Below are positions 14,935-25,886 of a stretch of DNA of 38,478 nt, one piece after another. The translations under genes were made by a program, and so were the position numbers. Position 1 is the stretch's first letter. Every line of letters starts with the position of its first letter. The notes below the pieces were generated by a model. That model was not told the DNA's origin and did no database searches. It was given only the letters and a program-made list of their open reading frames with translations. The stretch is taken from positions 1-38,478 of the forward strand of contig CAYPKW010000021.1 in assembly GCA_964411425.1 (NCBI GenBank), given 5' to 3'. The DNA comes from CAYPKW01 sp964411425 (GTDB lineage Bacteria > Pseudomonadota > Alphaproteobacteria > Dongiales > Dongiaceae).

Positions 14935-15233
14935 CCGTCCGCCCGACGCCCGAGGGCGGCCACCAGGGTTGGGTCGAGCGGGTCGAGCGGCCGCCCGGCC
15001 AGCCGCTCGGCGGCCGGCCACAGCGCCCCCAGATGGGGCACGATGGCGCTCCGACCGGTGCGGTTCTTCAGCACATAGGTGCTGCCCATCCAGTCGCCCA
15101 GCGCGAGGCCGTAGTGGCCGAGCACCGCGTTGGCAAGCCGCGTGCGCAACTGGCGCGCCTGGGCGCGTGATCGGGCCCCGGCCGCCTCGCTCCAATGGTC
15201 CGCTCCGGCGAGCGCGCCGCACAGCGAGCACAT
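14931..15233 (-). CDS. Small CxxC protein upstream of CobW (unnamed family)
   Basis: A 100-residue protein starting MCSLCG, a CxxC pair at the very N-terminus suited to metal or thiol chemistry. The rest is Ala/Arg/Leu-rich with the conserved-looking segments LGHYGLALGDWMGSTYVL and GRSAIVPHLGALWPAAE. I recall related short proteins next to CobW genes in alphaproteobacteria, but no function is assigned. Its stop overlaps the CobW start (GTGA), so the two are translated together. It is preceded by the deacetylase gene stop at 15247, 13 bases away. A role in passing metal or a cofactor with CobW is inference. Confidence 0.75.
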   Translation of the reverse strand: MCSLCGALAGADHWSEAAGARSRAQARQLRTRLANAVLGHYGLALGDWMGSTYVLKNRTGRSAIVPHLGALWPAAERLAGRPLDPLDPTLVAALGRRADG

Positions 15234-15246
15234 CGACCCCGCCCTC

Positions 15247-16131
15247 CTACTTCTTCTTGCGCGGCCGGCGGCGCCGGAAGTCGTCGGCGATCTTCTCGAA
15301 GGTCGTGAACCTCACCCCGGCGTGCCGGGAGATGTGGTTGAAGATGCGCTCGTGCATCATCAGCACCTGCGGATGGCCCGAGACATCGGGATGAATTGTC
15401 ATGGTGAACACCGCGTAGTCGCACTCCCGGTACACCCAGTCGAACTGGTCGAGCCACATCTGTTCGACGTCGCGCGGGTTGACGAAACCGTGGCTGTTGG
15501 GGGCGGCCTTGATGAACATCATCGGCGGCATGTCGTCGAGGTACCAGGTGGCCGGGATCTCGACGAGGTCGGTCTCTTTGCCGCGCTGCAACGGCTTCAT
15601 CCAGTCTCGCGGCTGCTTCGAGAAGTCGATCTTGGTCCACTTGTCGCCCGCGCGCACGTAATAGGGTTCGAAGTCGTGGTGCATGAGGCTGTGGTCGTAC
15701 TTGATGCCCCTCTTCAGGAGGAGCTCGTTGGTGACCTTGCTGAACTCCCACCACGGCGCCACGTAGCCCGCCGGCGGGTGGCCCTGCAGCTTGGTGATGA
15801 GGTCGATGCACTTGTCGAGCACCGCCTCCTCCTGGGCCGGCGTCATGGCGATCGGGTTCTCGTGCGAGTAGCCGTGGATGCCGATCTCGTGGCCGGCCTT
15901 GGCGACCGCCTTCATCTGCTCCGGGAAGGTTTCGATCGAGTGGCCAGGCACGAACCAGGTGGTCTTGATGCCGAACTGCTCGAACAACTTTAACAGCCGC
16001 GGGCTGCCCACCTCGCCCGCGAACATGCCGCGCGAGATGTCGCAGGGCGAATCCTCGCCGCCGTAGGAGCCGAGCCAGCCCGCCACCGCGTCCACGTCGA
16101 TGCCGTAGGCACAGAAGATTTCCTTGGCCAT
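15247..16131 (-). CDS. Polysaccharide-deacetylase-fold hydrolase (PuuE/HpPgdA/cyclic imidase-like)
   Basis: A 294-residue NodB-fold hydrolase. The putative metal ligands Asp14 (GIDVDAVAG), His86 and His90 (HGYSHENP) align with the Asp-His-His triad reported for the Helicobacter pylori HP0310 protein. Other conserved blocks are LGSYGGEDSP (20-29), YVAPWWEF, YDHSLMHHDF, TIHPDVSGHP and an FTTFEKIADDF end. The group includes cofactor-less allantoinases (PuuE) and cyclic imide hydrolases as well as deacetylases. Its location between a dihydropyrimidinase and a CobW GTPase favours action on a cyclic amide or imide over peptidoglycan. It has no signal peptide. A poly-basic tail (RRRRPRKKK) ends the protein. 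Confidence 0.87.
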   Translation of the reverse strand: MAKEIFCAYGIDVDAVAGWLGSYGGEDSPCDISRGMFAGEVGSPRLLKLFEQFGIKTTWFVPGHSIETFPEQMKAVAKAGHEIGIHGYSHENPIAMTPAQEEAVLDKCIDLITKLQGHPPAGYVAPWWEFSKVTNELLLKRGIKYDHSLMHHDFEPYYVRAGDKWTKIDFSKQPRDWMKPLQRGKETDLVEIPATWYLDDMPPMMFIKAAPNSHGFVNPRDVEQMWLDQFDWVYRECDYAVFTMTIHPDVSGHPQVLMMHERIFNHISRHAGVRFTTFEKIADDFRRRRPRKKK

Positions 16132-16236
16132 TTTCTCCTCCCCTCGTTCTCGCGCCGGCGGGCGGCGCCCGCGGCGGGAAAAGTATAGGCGGCGCGGCGG
16201 CGGCGACCAAGCGCCATCCGCGCCCGCGTAGCCGCG

Positions 16237-16266
16237 TTGACAGCCTCGGGCCGCTGTTCCTACGAT
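16237..16266 (+). promoter_or_regulatory. Candidate sigma-70 promoter for dihydropyrimidinase gene
   Basis: TTGACA (16237-16242), an 18-base spacer and TACGAT (16261-16266) lie 29 bases before the ATG, followed by a strong AGGGAGGAGGG ribosome-binding region. The gene is divergent from the deacetylase gene, so this 163-base gap may hold both promoters. Confidence 0.5.
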
Positions 16267-16294
16267 CCTCGGCCATTAGGGAGGAGGGCTGCCC

Positions 16295-17701
16295 ATGACC
16301 GTGCTCATCAGGAACGGCCGCATCGTCACCGCGAGCGACGACTACACCGCCGATATCGTGCTGGACGGCGGGCGCGTTCACACCATCGGGCGCGACATCC
16401 CGGTGGGCGGCCACGTCGGCGTGCACGATGCGACGGGGCTTCTGGTCCTGCCCGGCGGCGTCGACGTGCACACCCATCTCGACTTCGAGTTCGGTGCCGC
16501 CCGCAGCGCCGACAACTTCGCCACCGGCACGACCTCGGCCGCCTTCGGGGGCACCACGACGCTGGTGGACTTCGCGCTCCAGGACGACGACAAGAACCTG
16601 CTGCAGTCCCTGGAGTACTGGCACAGCAAGGCGGCGACAGCGTGCGTCGACCTTGGCGCGCACATGATCATCCGCCGCTTCGAGCGCCAGACGCCGGACG
16701 AGATGAAGCGCCTCATCCACGGCGAGGGGGTCGCCAGCTTCAAGCTGTTCATGGCCTATCCCGGCGTGCTGATGGTGGACGACGCCACCATCTTCAGGGC
16801 GATGCGGGTGGCGCGCGACAACAACGCCCTCATTTGCATGCACGCCGAAAACGGCCCGGTGATCCAAGTGCTGATCGAGGAGGCGCTCGCCGCCGGGCAC
16901 ACGGCGCCGAGGTACCATGAATCGACGCGCCCGAGCCTCATGGAGGGCGAGGCCACCCACCGGGCGATCCGGCTGGCGGAACTGGCCGAGACGCCGGTGT
17001 ACTTCGTCCACCTGTCCGCCGCCGAGGCTCTCACGGCCGTGACCGAGGCGCGCGACCGCGGTCTCCCGGTGCATGCCGAGACCTGTCCGCACTACCTGTT
17101 CCTCACCAAGAAGGAGTACGAGCGCCAGGGCTTCGAGGGGGCGAAGTTCGTCATGACCCCGCCGCTGCGCGACGAGCATCACCAGCGGGCGCTGTGGCGC
17201 GGGCTGAAGGGCGACGACCTGCAGGTGATCTCCACCGACCACTGCCCGTTCTGCTTCAACGAGCAGCCGCTGGGCCTCAGGTACTCAAAGCGGCAGGGCC
17301 TCGATAATTTCAACAAGATCCCGAACGGCGCGCCGGGCCTCGAAACCCGCCTGCCGCTCGTCTATGACGGCGCCGTGCGCCAGGGACGCCTCGGCCTCAA
17401 CCGTTTCGTGCAGGTGACGGCGACGACGCCGGCGAAGATCTTCGGCCTGTTCCCGCGCAAGGGCACCATCGCCGTGGGCTCCGACGCCGACATCGTGCTG
17501 TTCGATCCCAACGAAACCTGGACCGTCCGCGCCGCCGAACAGCACAGCCGCGTCGATTACACGCTGTTCGAGGGCCGCCAGGTGACCGGCCGCGTCAAGA
17601 AGGTGTTCCTGCGCGGCGAGCTCATCGTCGACGGGGCGAAGTGGCTGGGCCGCGAGGGCATGGGGCAGTACCTCAAGCGCAGCGAGGCGGGGCGGGTCTA
17701 A
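16295..17701 (+). CDS. hydA: Dihydropyrimidinase / hydantoinase
   Basis: A 468-residue cyclic amidohydrolase that opens dihydropyrimidine or hydantoin rings to N-carbamoyl amino acids using a binuclear zinc centre in the cytoplasm. Ligands are visible: HTH (His59, His61), the carboxylated lysine in SFKLFMAYPG (Lys150), His183 (CMHAENG), His239 (VHLSAAEA) and Asp315 (STDHCPF). The length fits the family. The ATG at 16295 has GGAGG upstream. It is transcribed away from the deacetylase-fold gene and towards the DapA-like gene. No beta-ureidopropionase gene is in the window, so downstream processing of its product must occur elsewhere or differ. Confidence 0.95.
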   Translation: MTVLIRNGRIVTASDDYTADIVLDGGRVHTIGRDIPVGGHVGVHDATGLLVLPGGVDVHTHLDFEFGAARSADNFATGTTSAAFGGTTTLVDFALQDDDKNLLQSLEYWHSKAATACVDLGAHMIIRRFERQTPDEMKRLIHGEGVASFKLFMAYPGVLMVDDATIFRAMRVARDNNALICMHAENGPVIQVLIEEALAAGHTAPRYHESTRPSLMEGEATHRAIRLAELAETPVYFVHLSAAEALTAVTEARDRGLPVHAETCPHYLFLTKKEYERQGFEGAKFVMTPPLRDEHHQRALWRGLKGDDLQVISTDHCPFCFNEQPLGLRYSKRQGLDNFNKIPNGAPGLETRLPLVYDGAVRQGRLGLNRFVQVTATTPAKIFGLFPRKGTIAVGSDADIVLFDPNETWTVRAAEQHSRVDYTLFEGRQVTGRVKKVFLRGELIVDGAKWLGREGMGQYLKRSEAGRV

Positions 17702-17723
17702 GCGGGGCGGGCTCCGTCCCGGA

Positions 17724-18638
17724 TCAGGCCGCGAGCCTGCCGGCCTTCGCCGATTTCAGCGCGTCGTAGAGGCGCCGGAAACGCGCCTTGTCGTCGTCCG
17801 TCAGGCCGAGCAGCGGACGGCGGCTCTCGCCGACCGGAGAACCCGCGAGCTCGCAACCGTACTTGACGTACTGGATGTACTTGCCGCCCTGCTCGAGCAG
17901 ATGGAACACCGGCAGCATGGCGTGCATGAGCTTCTGGCCGAGCACGAAGTCCTGCTTGAGCACGCAGGCCTCGTACAACGCCACGTGCTCGGCGGGCAGG
18001 AAATTGGAGGCGCCCGCGATCCAGCTTTTGGCGCCCCACAGGAAGCCGTCGACCGCCTGGTCGTCGGCGCCGCAAATGCGCTGGATGCGCTTGTCGAAAT
18101 AGAGGATGTGCTCGAGCATGCGGGCGAACGAGCCGCTCGATTCCTTGATGGCGCAGATCGCCTCGATGTCGGACACCTGCTCCAGGAACTCCCTGTTCAT
18201 GTCCACGCCGGTGCGCGCCGGGAAGTTGTAGAGGATGATCGGCAGCGCGGTGTTCGCGGCCAGATGGCGGAAGTGCTGGGCCAGCTCCGGTGTGCTCGGC
18301 AGCGAGTAGAACGGGGCCGCCAGCATCAGGGCCTCGTATCCCAAGACCTCGGCGTGGTTGGACAGCTCGATCGTCTCCGCCGGGCGCGCCGAGTTGGTGC
18401 CGGCCACGAGCCGGGCCTTGCCGGCCGCCCGTTCGGCCGCGAACGCCAGCACCCTTTTGCGCTCCTCCGTCGTCTGGGCGTAGTACTCGCCGGTCGTGCC
18501 GCCGGGCAGGATCGCGGACACGCCGTTGGCGAGCAGAAAGTCGATATGCCGGCCAAGGGCGCCGAAGTCGATGGCGCCGTTGCTGTCGAAAGGCGTCACG
18601 ACCACGGCCATGACGCCCTCAAAGGTCGGAATCTGCAT
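17724..18638 (-). CDS. DapA-family (dihydrodipicolinate synthase / N-acetylneuraminate lyase) aldolase
   Basis: A 304-residue class I aldolase of the DapA superfamily. The GGTTGE phosphate/carboxylate loop (46-51), the proton-shuttle Tyr137 (YNFPARTG) and the Schiff-base Lys165 (AIKESSGS) are intact, so it should be catalytic. True DapA is one option, but the location next to a catabolic group suggests a related lyase or dehydratase acting on a keto acid. The ATG at 18638 has AGGAGA upstream; an in-frame extension to 18785 is not supported by homology. It ends 22 bases from the convergent dihydropyrimidinase gene. Confidence 0.88.
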   Translation of the reverse strand: MQIPTFEGVMAVVVTPFDSNGAIDFGALGRHIDFLLANGVSAILPGGTTGEYYAQTTEERKRVLAFAAERAAGKARLVAGTNSARPAETIELSNHAEVLGYEALMLAAPFYSLPSTPELAQHFRHLAANTALPIILYNFPARTGVDMNREFLEQVSDIEAICAIKESSGSFARMLEHILYFDKRIQRICGADDQAVDGFLWGAKSWIAGASNFLPAEHVALYEACVLKQDFVLGQKLMHAMLPVFHLLEQGGKYIQYVKYGCELAGSPVGESRRPLLGLTDDDKARFRRLYDALKSAKAGRLAA

Positions 18639-18806
18639 GGCGGTCTCCTGTCGGCCGACGGGCGACCCCGAGGACGGATCCAAGGGGCCGGGCAGCGCTC
18701 TTGTAGCATAGGCCGGGCAGACGAGGCGAGCCGGCCGAGTGCCTGGCCCAGGCGCCATCAGGTAGTCGTGGCCAAAAAAGTCCACAGCTCGAATAGCTGT
18801 TCAGGG

Positions 18807-18835
18807 TTGACACGCCGATTCATGCTTGGCATTTT
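18807..18835 (+). promoter_or_regulatory. Candidate promoter upstream of the M23 peptidase gene
   Basis: A perfect TTGACA -35 box (18807-18812) is followed after 17 bases by CATTTT (18830-18835), a weak -10. It lies 100 bases before the ATG at 18936, in the 297-base gap between the DapA-like and M23 peptidase genes, which holds no convincing gene. Confidence 0.35.
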
Positions 18836-18935
18836 GCATCTGTTAACCAAGCGGCGGCGCGGGCGATAGGTCCGAGAACGCGCAGCGCGGTTAAGTTTCG
18901 TCGGCGGCGGCGATTCGATTCCGGCGCTGGCGGCG

Positions 18936-20495
18936 ATGAGAGGGGGACCGGGATTGCCGCAAAATCAGATTCGGTTTTTGACGCAGTCCTATCGGTTTGC
19001 GGCCGATGTGGTCGCCGACTCCAGTTCCCTCCAGACTGTTCTCACCATCGCTTGCCTGGCCGGGCTGCTGTGGCTCAACGCGGGATATCTGATGCACCGG
19101 CTCGACGCCAGCCTGCCGGCCGGCGCGCCTTTGTCGGCGTTTTCGTTGTCCCAGGTTGTCCCGTCGCTGGACCGGCATTACGCGACGCCGGCGGACCTCG
19201 GCCTCGACCGGATCGGCGGGCCGCCGGTCCTGCCCGCCGGCGTGGCCGTCTTGAGCGGGGATACGGCGAGGCAGGTCGATCTGACCGAGCCGGCCGAGGA
19301 AGCGCCAGTCAGCATTCCGGTCGAGCAGGTCATCCAGATTCAGAAGGGCGACACCTTGATGGCCGTCCTGGTCGACTCCGGTGTCGATATCGCCGAGGCC
19401 CGGTCGGCGGTCGACGCGCTTGCGACAGCGTTCCCGCCGCGCGATCTCAAGGCGGGCCAGGAGATTACGCTCAACCTTGAGGTGCCGACGGCGCCGATCG
19501 TCGATCGGGTCGCGCTCACGGGGCTCAGCCTGCAACCCAGCGTCGAGAGCCAAATCGCGCTGACGCGCGGCCTCGACGGCAGCTTCGTCGTCGACGCCGT
19601 CGCGCGGCCGCTGAGCGTGGTGCCGAGCCTGGCGAGGGGCACCATTTCGTTTAGCCTGTTCGGGGCCGGCGCCGCCAGCGGCGTTCCGCCGCAGGTGATG
19701 AGCGAGGTGATTCGCGCCTTCAGCTACGATGTGGACTTCCAGCGCGACCTGCGGCCCGGCGATGGGTTCGAGGTCGTGTACGAGAGGATCGAGGTCGAGG
19801 AAGGCGCCTTGGTGCGTACGGGCGACGTGCTGTTCGCGGCCTTGACGCTGAGCGGCAAGGCGCTCGAGCTGTACGGCCATCGGCCGGAGGGTGGGCAAGC
19901 CGGGTTCTACAATGCGAAGGGCGAGAGCACGCGCAAGGCGCTGTTGCGCACGCCCATTGACGGCGCCCGCGTCTCGTCCGGCTTCGGCATGCGCAAGCAC
20001 CCCATCCTGGGCTACAGCAAGATGCACCAGGGCGTCGACTTCGCCGCTCCCACCGGCACGCCGATCTTCGCCGCCGGCGACGGCACTATCGCCAAAATCG
20101 GGCGGAACGGGACCTACGGCAAGTATATCCGCATCAGGCATGGCGAAGCGTATTCGACCGCCTACGGCCACGTCAGCCGCTTCGCCAAGGGCCTCAAGTC
20201 GGGCAGCCGGGTCCGCCAGGGCCAGGTCATCGCCTATGTCGGCAGCACCGGGCGGTCGACCGGCCCGCACCTGCATTACGAGGTGCTGAAGGGCGGCAAA
20301 CAGGTCAATCCGGTTAAGGTGAAGTTCCCGATCGGCGAGATACTGAAAGGCAAGGCGCTGCACGCCTTCGAGGCGAAAAAGACCGCCGTGGACCGCTTAC
20401 GCGCCGAGCTGCGCTCGCGCCTGCCGCTGGTGACCGCCAGCGCCGACGCCGGCGACACGGCCTGTCCTGCGAGCGATCGCCTGCTGCCCTGTTAG
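18936..20495 (+). CDS. M23-family metallopeptidase (MepM-like), membrane anchored
   Basis: A 519-residue envelope peptidase expected to cut peptidoglycan cross-links. A membrane segment at residues 34-53 (TIACLAGLLWLNAGYL) anchors it with the bulk in the periplasm. A LysM/OapA-like domain (about 125-175; IQIQKGDTLMAVLVDSG) precedes the lytic domain. The LytM core shows SSGFGMRKHPILG, the zinc ligands in MHQGVDFAAPTG (HxxxD) and GPHLHYEVLKGG (HxH), and an intact YGHVSRF segment, so activity is likely. About 50 residues follow the domain, ending in a short cysteine-containing tail. It is alone in its orientation, between the DapA-like gene and convergent clpB. Confidence 0.92.
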   Translation: MRGGPGLPQNQIRFLTQSYRFAADVVADSSSLQTVLTIACLAGLLWLNAGYLMHRLDASLPAGAPLSAFSLSQVVPSLDRHYATPADLGLDRIGGPPVLPAGVAVLSGDTARQVDLTEPAEEAPVSIPVEQVIQIQKGDTLMAVLVDSGVDIAEARSAVDALATAFPPRDLKAGQEITLNLEVPTAPIVDRVALTGLSLQPSVESQIALTRGLDGSFVVDAVARPLSVVPSLARGTISFSLFGAGAASGVPPQVMSEVIRAFSYDVDFQRDLRPGDGFEVVYERIEVEEGALVRTGDVLFAALTLSGKALELYGHRPEGGQAGFYNAKGESTRKALLRTPIDGARVSSGFGMRKHPILGYSKMHQGVDFAAPTGTPIFAAGDGTIAKIGRNGTYGKYIRIRHGEAYSTAYGHVSRFAKGLKSGSRVRQGQVIAYVGSTGRSTGPHLHYEVLKGGKQVNPVKVKFPIGEILKGKALHAFEAKKTAVDRLRAELRSRLPLVTASADAGDTACPASDRLLPC

Positions 20496-20519
20496 AGCCT
20501 ATCCAGGTCTCTCGCGTGG

Positions 20520-23114
<2,595 letters not shown>

Positions 23115-23276
23115 TGCTTCGCCCTCTGCCGACCGCGCCCGTTCCGCTCGGCACGCGCCCGTCGATGCGCCGAATGACGCATCTGCATATGGGGCGCAGG
23201 CGCTGCGGCGCAAGGGGCCGGAAGCGCTCCCGCGGCGGCCTGCTCGATCGCCTTCCGAGGGCGCGGCGCTCGGAGC

Positions 23277-23393
23277 CTAGAGCAAGATCGGATCAGATTG
23301 AATCAATCTGACCCGTGAAGCTTGCTCTAGTGCAACAGCTTGAGCATGATCTTATCGGAAAAGTGGTAGCCACTTTTCCGGATCATGCTCTAG
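23277..23393 (+). repeat. Compound palindromic repeat, copy A
   Basis: A 117-base unit of two adjacent hairpins. Hairpin 1 (23277-23330) is closed by CTAGAGCAAG/CTTGCTCTAG with an inner TCAGATTGA/TCAATCTGA pair. Hairpin 2 (about 23342-23390) is closed by GAGCATGATC/GATCATGCTC with an inner GGAAAAGTGG/CCACTTTTCC pair around a TAG loop. It matches copy B (28431-28547), in the opposite orientation, at 110 of 117 positions. Similar GAGCATGATC/AAAAGTGG palindromes are widespread in alphaproteobacterial intergenic DNA. Its last bases supply the stop codon of the DUF4167 gene. Confidence 0.9.
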
Positions 23394-23770
23394 GCAGCGC
23401 CGTCGTCCTCCGTGCCGCCGGCGGCCCGCTCGCCCGCGATGGCATCGGCATCGGGCCCGCGCTGTTGGCGCGCTTGCGGCTCGGACCCGTTGCCGTCGGG
23501 CCGCGCGCCCTGGCGCCGGCCGTTCGGGTCGCCCGACGCATTGATCATGCGGTAGTAATGCTCGGCGTGCTGCAAGTAGTTCTCCGCCGCGATGCGGTCG
23601 CCGGCCGTGTTCGCCTCGCGCGCCAGGGCCAGATATTTCTCCAGAACCTGGTAGGCGTTGCCGCGGACCCGAATATCCGGGCCGCCGTCGAAGGACTGCG
23701 GCCGCGGCGCCATGTGCGGCTTGTGCGGGCCGCGACCACGCGACCGCCTGGGGTTGGGACCTTGTCTCAT
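23390..23770 (-). CDS. DUF4167 domain protein
   Basis: A 126-residue basic protein. The conserved core is residues 20-80: SFDGGPDIRVRGNAYQVLEKYLALAREA-type sequence followed by DRIAAENYLQHAEHYYRMI, diagnostic of DUF4167, found between prmC and clpB in alphaproteobacteria. The N-terminus is Arg/Gly/Pro-rich (RRSRGRGPHKPH) and the tail is low-complexity, suggesting RNA or ribosome association, though no role is proven. Its TAG stop (23390-23392) lies inside repeat copy A, so the repeat may have shortened or replaced the original C-terminus. The ATG at 23770 is clear. Confidence 0.9.
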   Translation of the reverse strand: MRQGPNPRRSRGRGPHKPHMAPRPQSFDGGPDIRVRGNAYQVLEKYLALAREANTAGDRIAAENYLQHAEHYYRMINASGDPNGRRQGARPDGNGSEPQARQQRGPDADAIAGERAAGGTEDDGAA

Positions 23771-23960
23771 GACAGCTTCACTTCTTGTGGCTTTTGTGCG
23801 CCCCGCCCCCGGGACCGATCGGGCCACTCGGCCCGAAATGAGCGTCCGCCGGGAAGATCTGTCGGGGCTGGAGCGGATCGGCGCCGGCCGATACCTTCGG
23901 CCGCGAACCTCCGCCAGTCCGCAGCCTAGACGGGTTCGGTAGTCTTTCCAATTGGTTTTT

Positions 23961-24809
23961 TCAACCCGCGGCGCGGCCGGCGACGAGGCAGCGCGTCGTG
24001 CCGGCAAGATCGGGCCTCGCCGCCCGCACCTCGAGCCCGGCCGCGGCGAGCACGGCCCGAACCGCGCGGTCGGCACCGATCTCCAGCGCCACCTCGCCGC
24101 GCGGCCCGGCGAGCCGCGCCAATTGCGGCGCCAAGGCCCGGTAAGCGTCGAGGCCGTCCGGCCCACCGTCGAGCGCCAGCGCCGGATCGTATAGGGACAC
24201 CTCCGGAGCGAGCCGGGCGATGGCCGCCGTCGGGACATAGGGCGGGTTGCAAACGATCCAGTCGAACGGCTCCATTAACCCTGTGCCCCAGTCGCCGGTC
24301 CGGAATCGGACCCGTTGGGCCAAGCCCAGGGACGCCGCATTGGCCTCGGCCACGGCGACCGCCGCCGGGCTCGCGTCGATCCCCATGCCCGCCGCCCGCG
24401 GCAGCTCGCTCAAGAGCGCCAGCAAGAGGCAACCGGTCCCGGTGCCGAGATCGAGCAGCCGTAGGGGCGCCTCTCGATCGGGCGTCCGCTCCAGGACCGC
24501 CTCGACCACGCTCTCGCTGTCCGGCCGCGGATCGAAGGTGTCGGGCGTCACGGCGAACGCAAGACCCCAGAACTCGCGCCGACCGAGGATGCGCGAGGCA
24601 GGCTCCCGCCGGGCGCGGCGCTCGACGAAGTGGGCGAATCGGTCTGCCTCGCCCGCGCCGAGGACACGCTCTGGATGCGCGAGGAATGCCGCGGGGGCGC
24701 AGCCCAACGCCGCCTCCAGCAGCAGGCGCGCGTCCCGCCGCGCGACATCGACCGCGGCGGCGCCAAGACGCACCGCCGCCGCGTCCAGGGCCGCCGCGAC
24801 CGTCGCCAT
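23961..24809 (-). CDS. prmC: Peptide chain release factor N5-glutamine methyltransferase PrmC
   Basis: A 282-residue SAM-dependent methyltransferase that modifies the GGQ glutamine of release factors. The N-terminal helical bundle (1-75) is followed by the Rossmann fold with LDLGTGTG (119-126) and the catalytic NPPY (188-191, in VCNPPYVP). The substrate-recognition block SLYDPALALDGGPDGLDAYR is present. The ATG at 24809 overlaps the prfA stop by one base (TGATG), so it is translationally coupled to its substrate gene. The stop is followed by a 190-base gap before DUF4167 that holds no evident gene. Confidence 0.96.
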   Translation of the reverse strand: MATVAAALDAAAVRLGAAAVDVARRDARLLLEAALGCAPAAFLAHPERVLGAGEADRFAHFVERRARREPASRILGRREFWGLAFAVTPDTFDPRPDSESVVEAVLERTPDREAPLRLLDLGTGTGCLLLALLSELPRAAGMGIDASPAAVAVAEANAASLGLAQRVRFRTGDWGTGLMEPFDWIVCNPPYVPTAAIARLAPEVSLYDPALALDGGPDGLDAYRALAPQLARLAGPRGEVALEIGADRAVRAVLAAAGLEVRAARPDLAGTTRCLVAGRAAG

Positions 24810-25882
24810 CAGTCGAGCTCCGCCAAGCGGGTCGCCTCGTCGTCGGCGATCAGCGCCTCGATGATCTCGTCGAGCGCCGAGCCGTCCATCACCCGGTCGA
24901 TCCTGTACAGCGTCAAGTTGACGCGATGGTCGGTGACGCGGCCCTGCGGGAAGTTGTACGTGCGGATGCGCTCCGACCGATCGCCGGTGCCAACCTGCTG
25001 GCGCCGAGAGCGGGCGCGCTCGGCGTCGCGCTTGGCGCGCTCCATGTCGTAGAGGCGCGCGCGCAGCACCTTGAGCGCCTTGGCCTTGTTCTTGTGCTGC
25101 GACTTTTCGTCTTGCTGCTGCACGACGAGGCCGGTCGGCAGGTGCGTGATCCGAACCGCGCTGTCCGTGGTGTTGACGGACTGGCCGCCGGGTCCGCTGG
25201 CGCGGAACACGTCGATGCGCAGATCCTTGTCGTCGATCTTGACGTCGACCTCCGCCGCCTCCGGCAGCACGGCGACGGTGGCGGCCGAGGTATGGATGCG
25301 CCCGCTCGCCTCCGTCGCCGGCACCCGTTGCACGCGATGCACGCCCGATTCGAACTTCAGGCGCGCGAACACGCCGCGCCCCGATATGCCGACGCTCGCC
25401 TCCTTGCAGCCGCCGATCCCGGTCTCGCTGACGCCAAGCACCTCGACGCGCCATCTGTGCAGCTCGGCATAGCGCAGGTACATGCGGAACAGTTGGGCCG
25501 CGAACAGCGCTGCCTCCTCGCCGCCGGTGCCGGCGCGCACCTCCAGGATCGCGTTGCGTTCGTCCGCTTCGTCCTTGGGCAGCAGCAGCAGCTTCACCCG
25601 CTGCTCCAGTTCCAGCAGCAATGCCTTAAGCGCCTTGTGCTCGGCCTCGGCCAGCGCCCGCATCTCAGGCTCGCTCGCGGGGTCGGCGATCAGCCCCGCG
25701 AGGTCGGCCATCTCGCCCGCCGTCTTCTGCAACGCCTTGATGCCCTCGACGGTGGGTGCCAACTCGGCGTACTCCTTGGACAGGCGCGCGAAGCCGCGGC
25801 CGTCCCCAGCCGCGGTCGCCATGGCCGCCGCCAATTCCTCATGCCGCCGCACGACGCGGCTCAGCTTGTCTTGCAAGTCCAA
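24809..25882 (-). CDS. prfA: Peptide chain release factor 1
   Basis: RF1 of 357 residues, which reads UAA and UAG stop codons. The PAT tripeptide that defines RF1 specificity is at 188-190 (RVPATEASGRIHTS). The catalytic GGQ lies at 232-234 in SGPGGQSVNTTDSAVR. Domain 1 (about 1-105) and the GTGGEEAALFA block are normal. The start is the ATG ending at 25882, four bases after the hemA stop. It overlaps prmC downstream. The hemA-prfA-prmC order is the same as in Escherichia coli. Confidence 0.97.
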   Translation of the reverse strand: MDLQDKLSRVVRRHEELAAAMATAAGDGRGFARLSKEYAELAPTVEGIKALQKTAGEMADLAGLIADPASEPEMRALAEAEHKALKALLLELEQRVKLLLLPKDEADERNAILEVRAGTGGEEAALFAAQLFRMYLRYAELHRWRVEVLGVSETGIGGCKEASVGISGRGVFARLKFESGVHRVQRVPATEASGRIHTSAATVAVLPEAAEVDVKIDDKDLRIDVFRASGPGGQSVNTTDSAVRITHLPTGLVVQQQDEKSQHKNKAKALKVLRARLYDMERAKRDAERARSRRQQVGTGDRSERIRTYNFPQGRVTDHRVNLTLYRIDRVMDGSALDEIIEALIADDEATRLAELD

Positions 25883-25886
25883 CGCC

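Noticed and set aside
23315..23929. Plus-strand frame beginning inside repeat A
   Set aside because: It starts in the repeat and then runs antisense to the well-supported DUF4167 gene.
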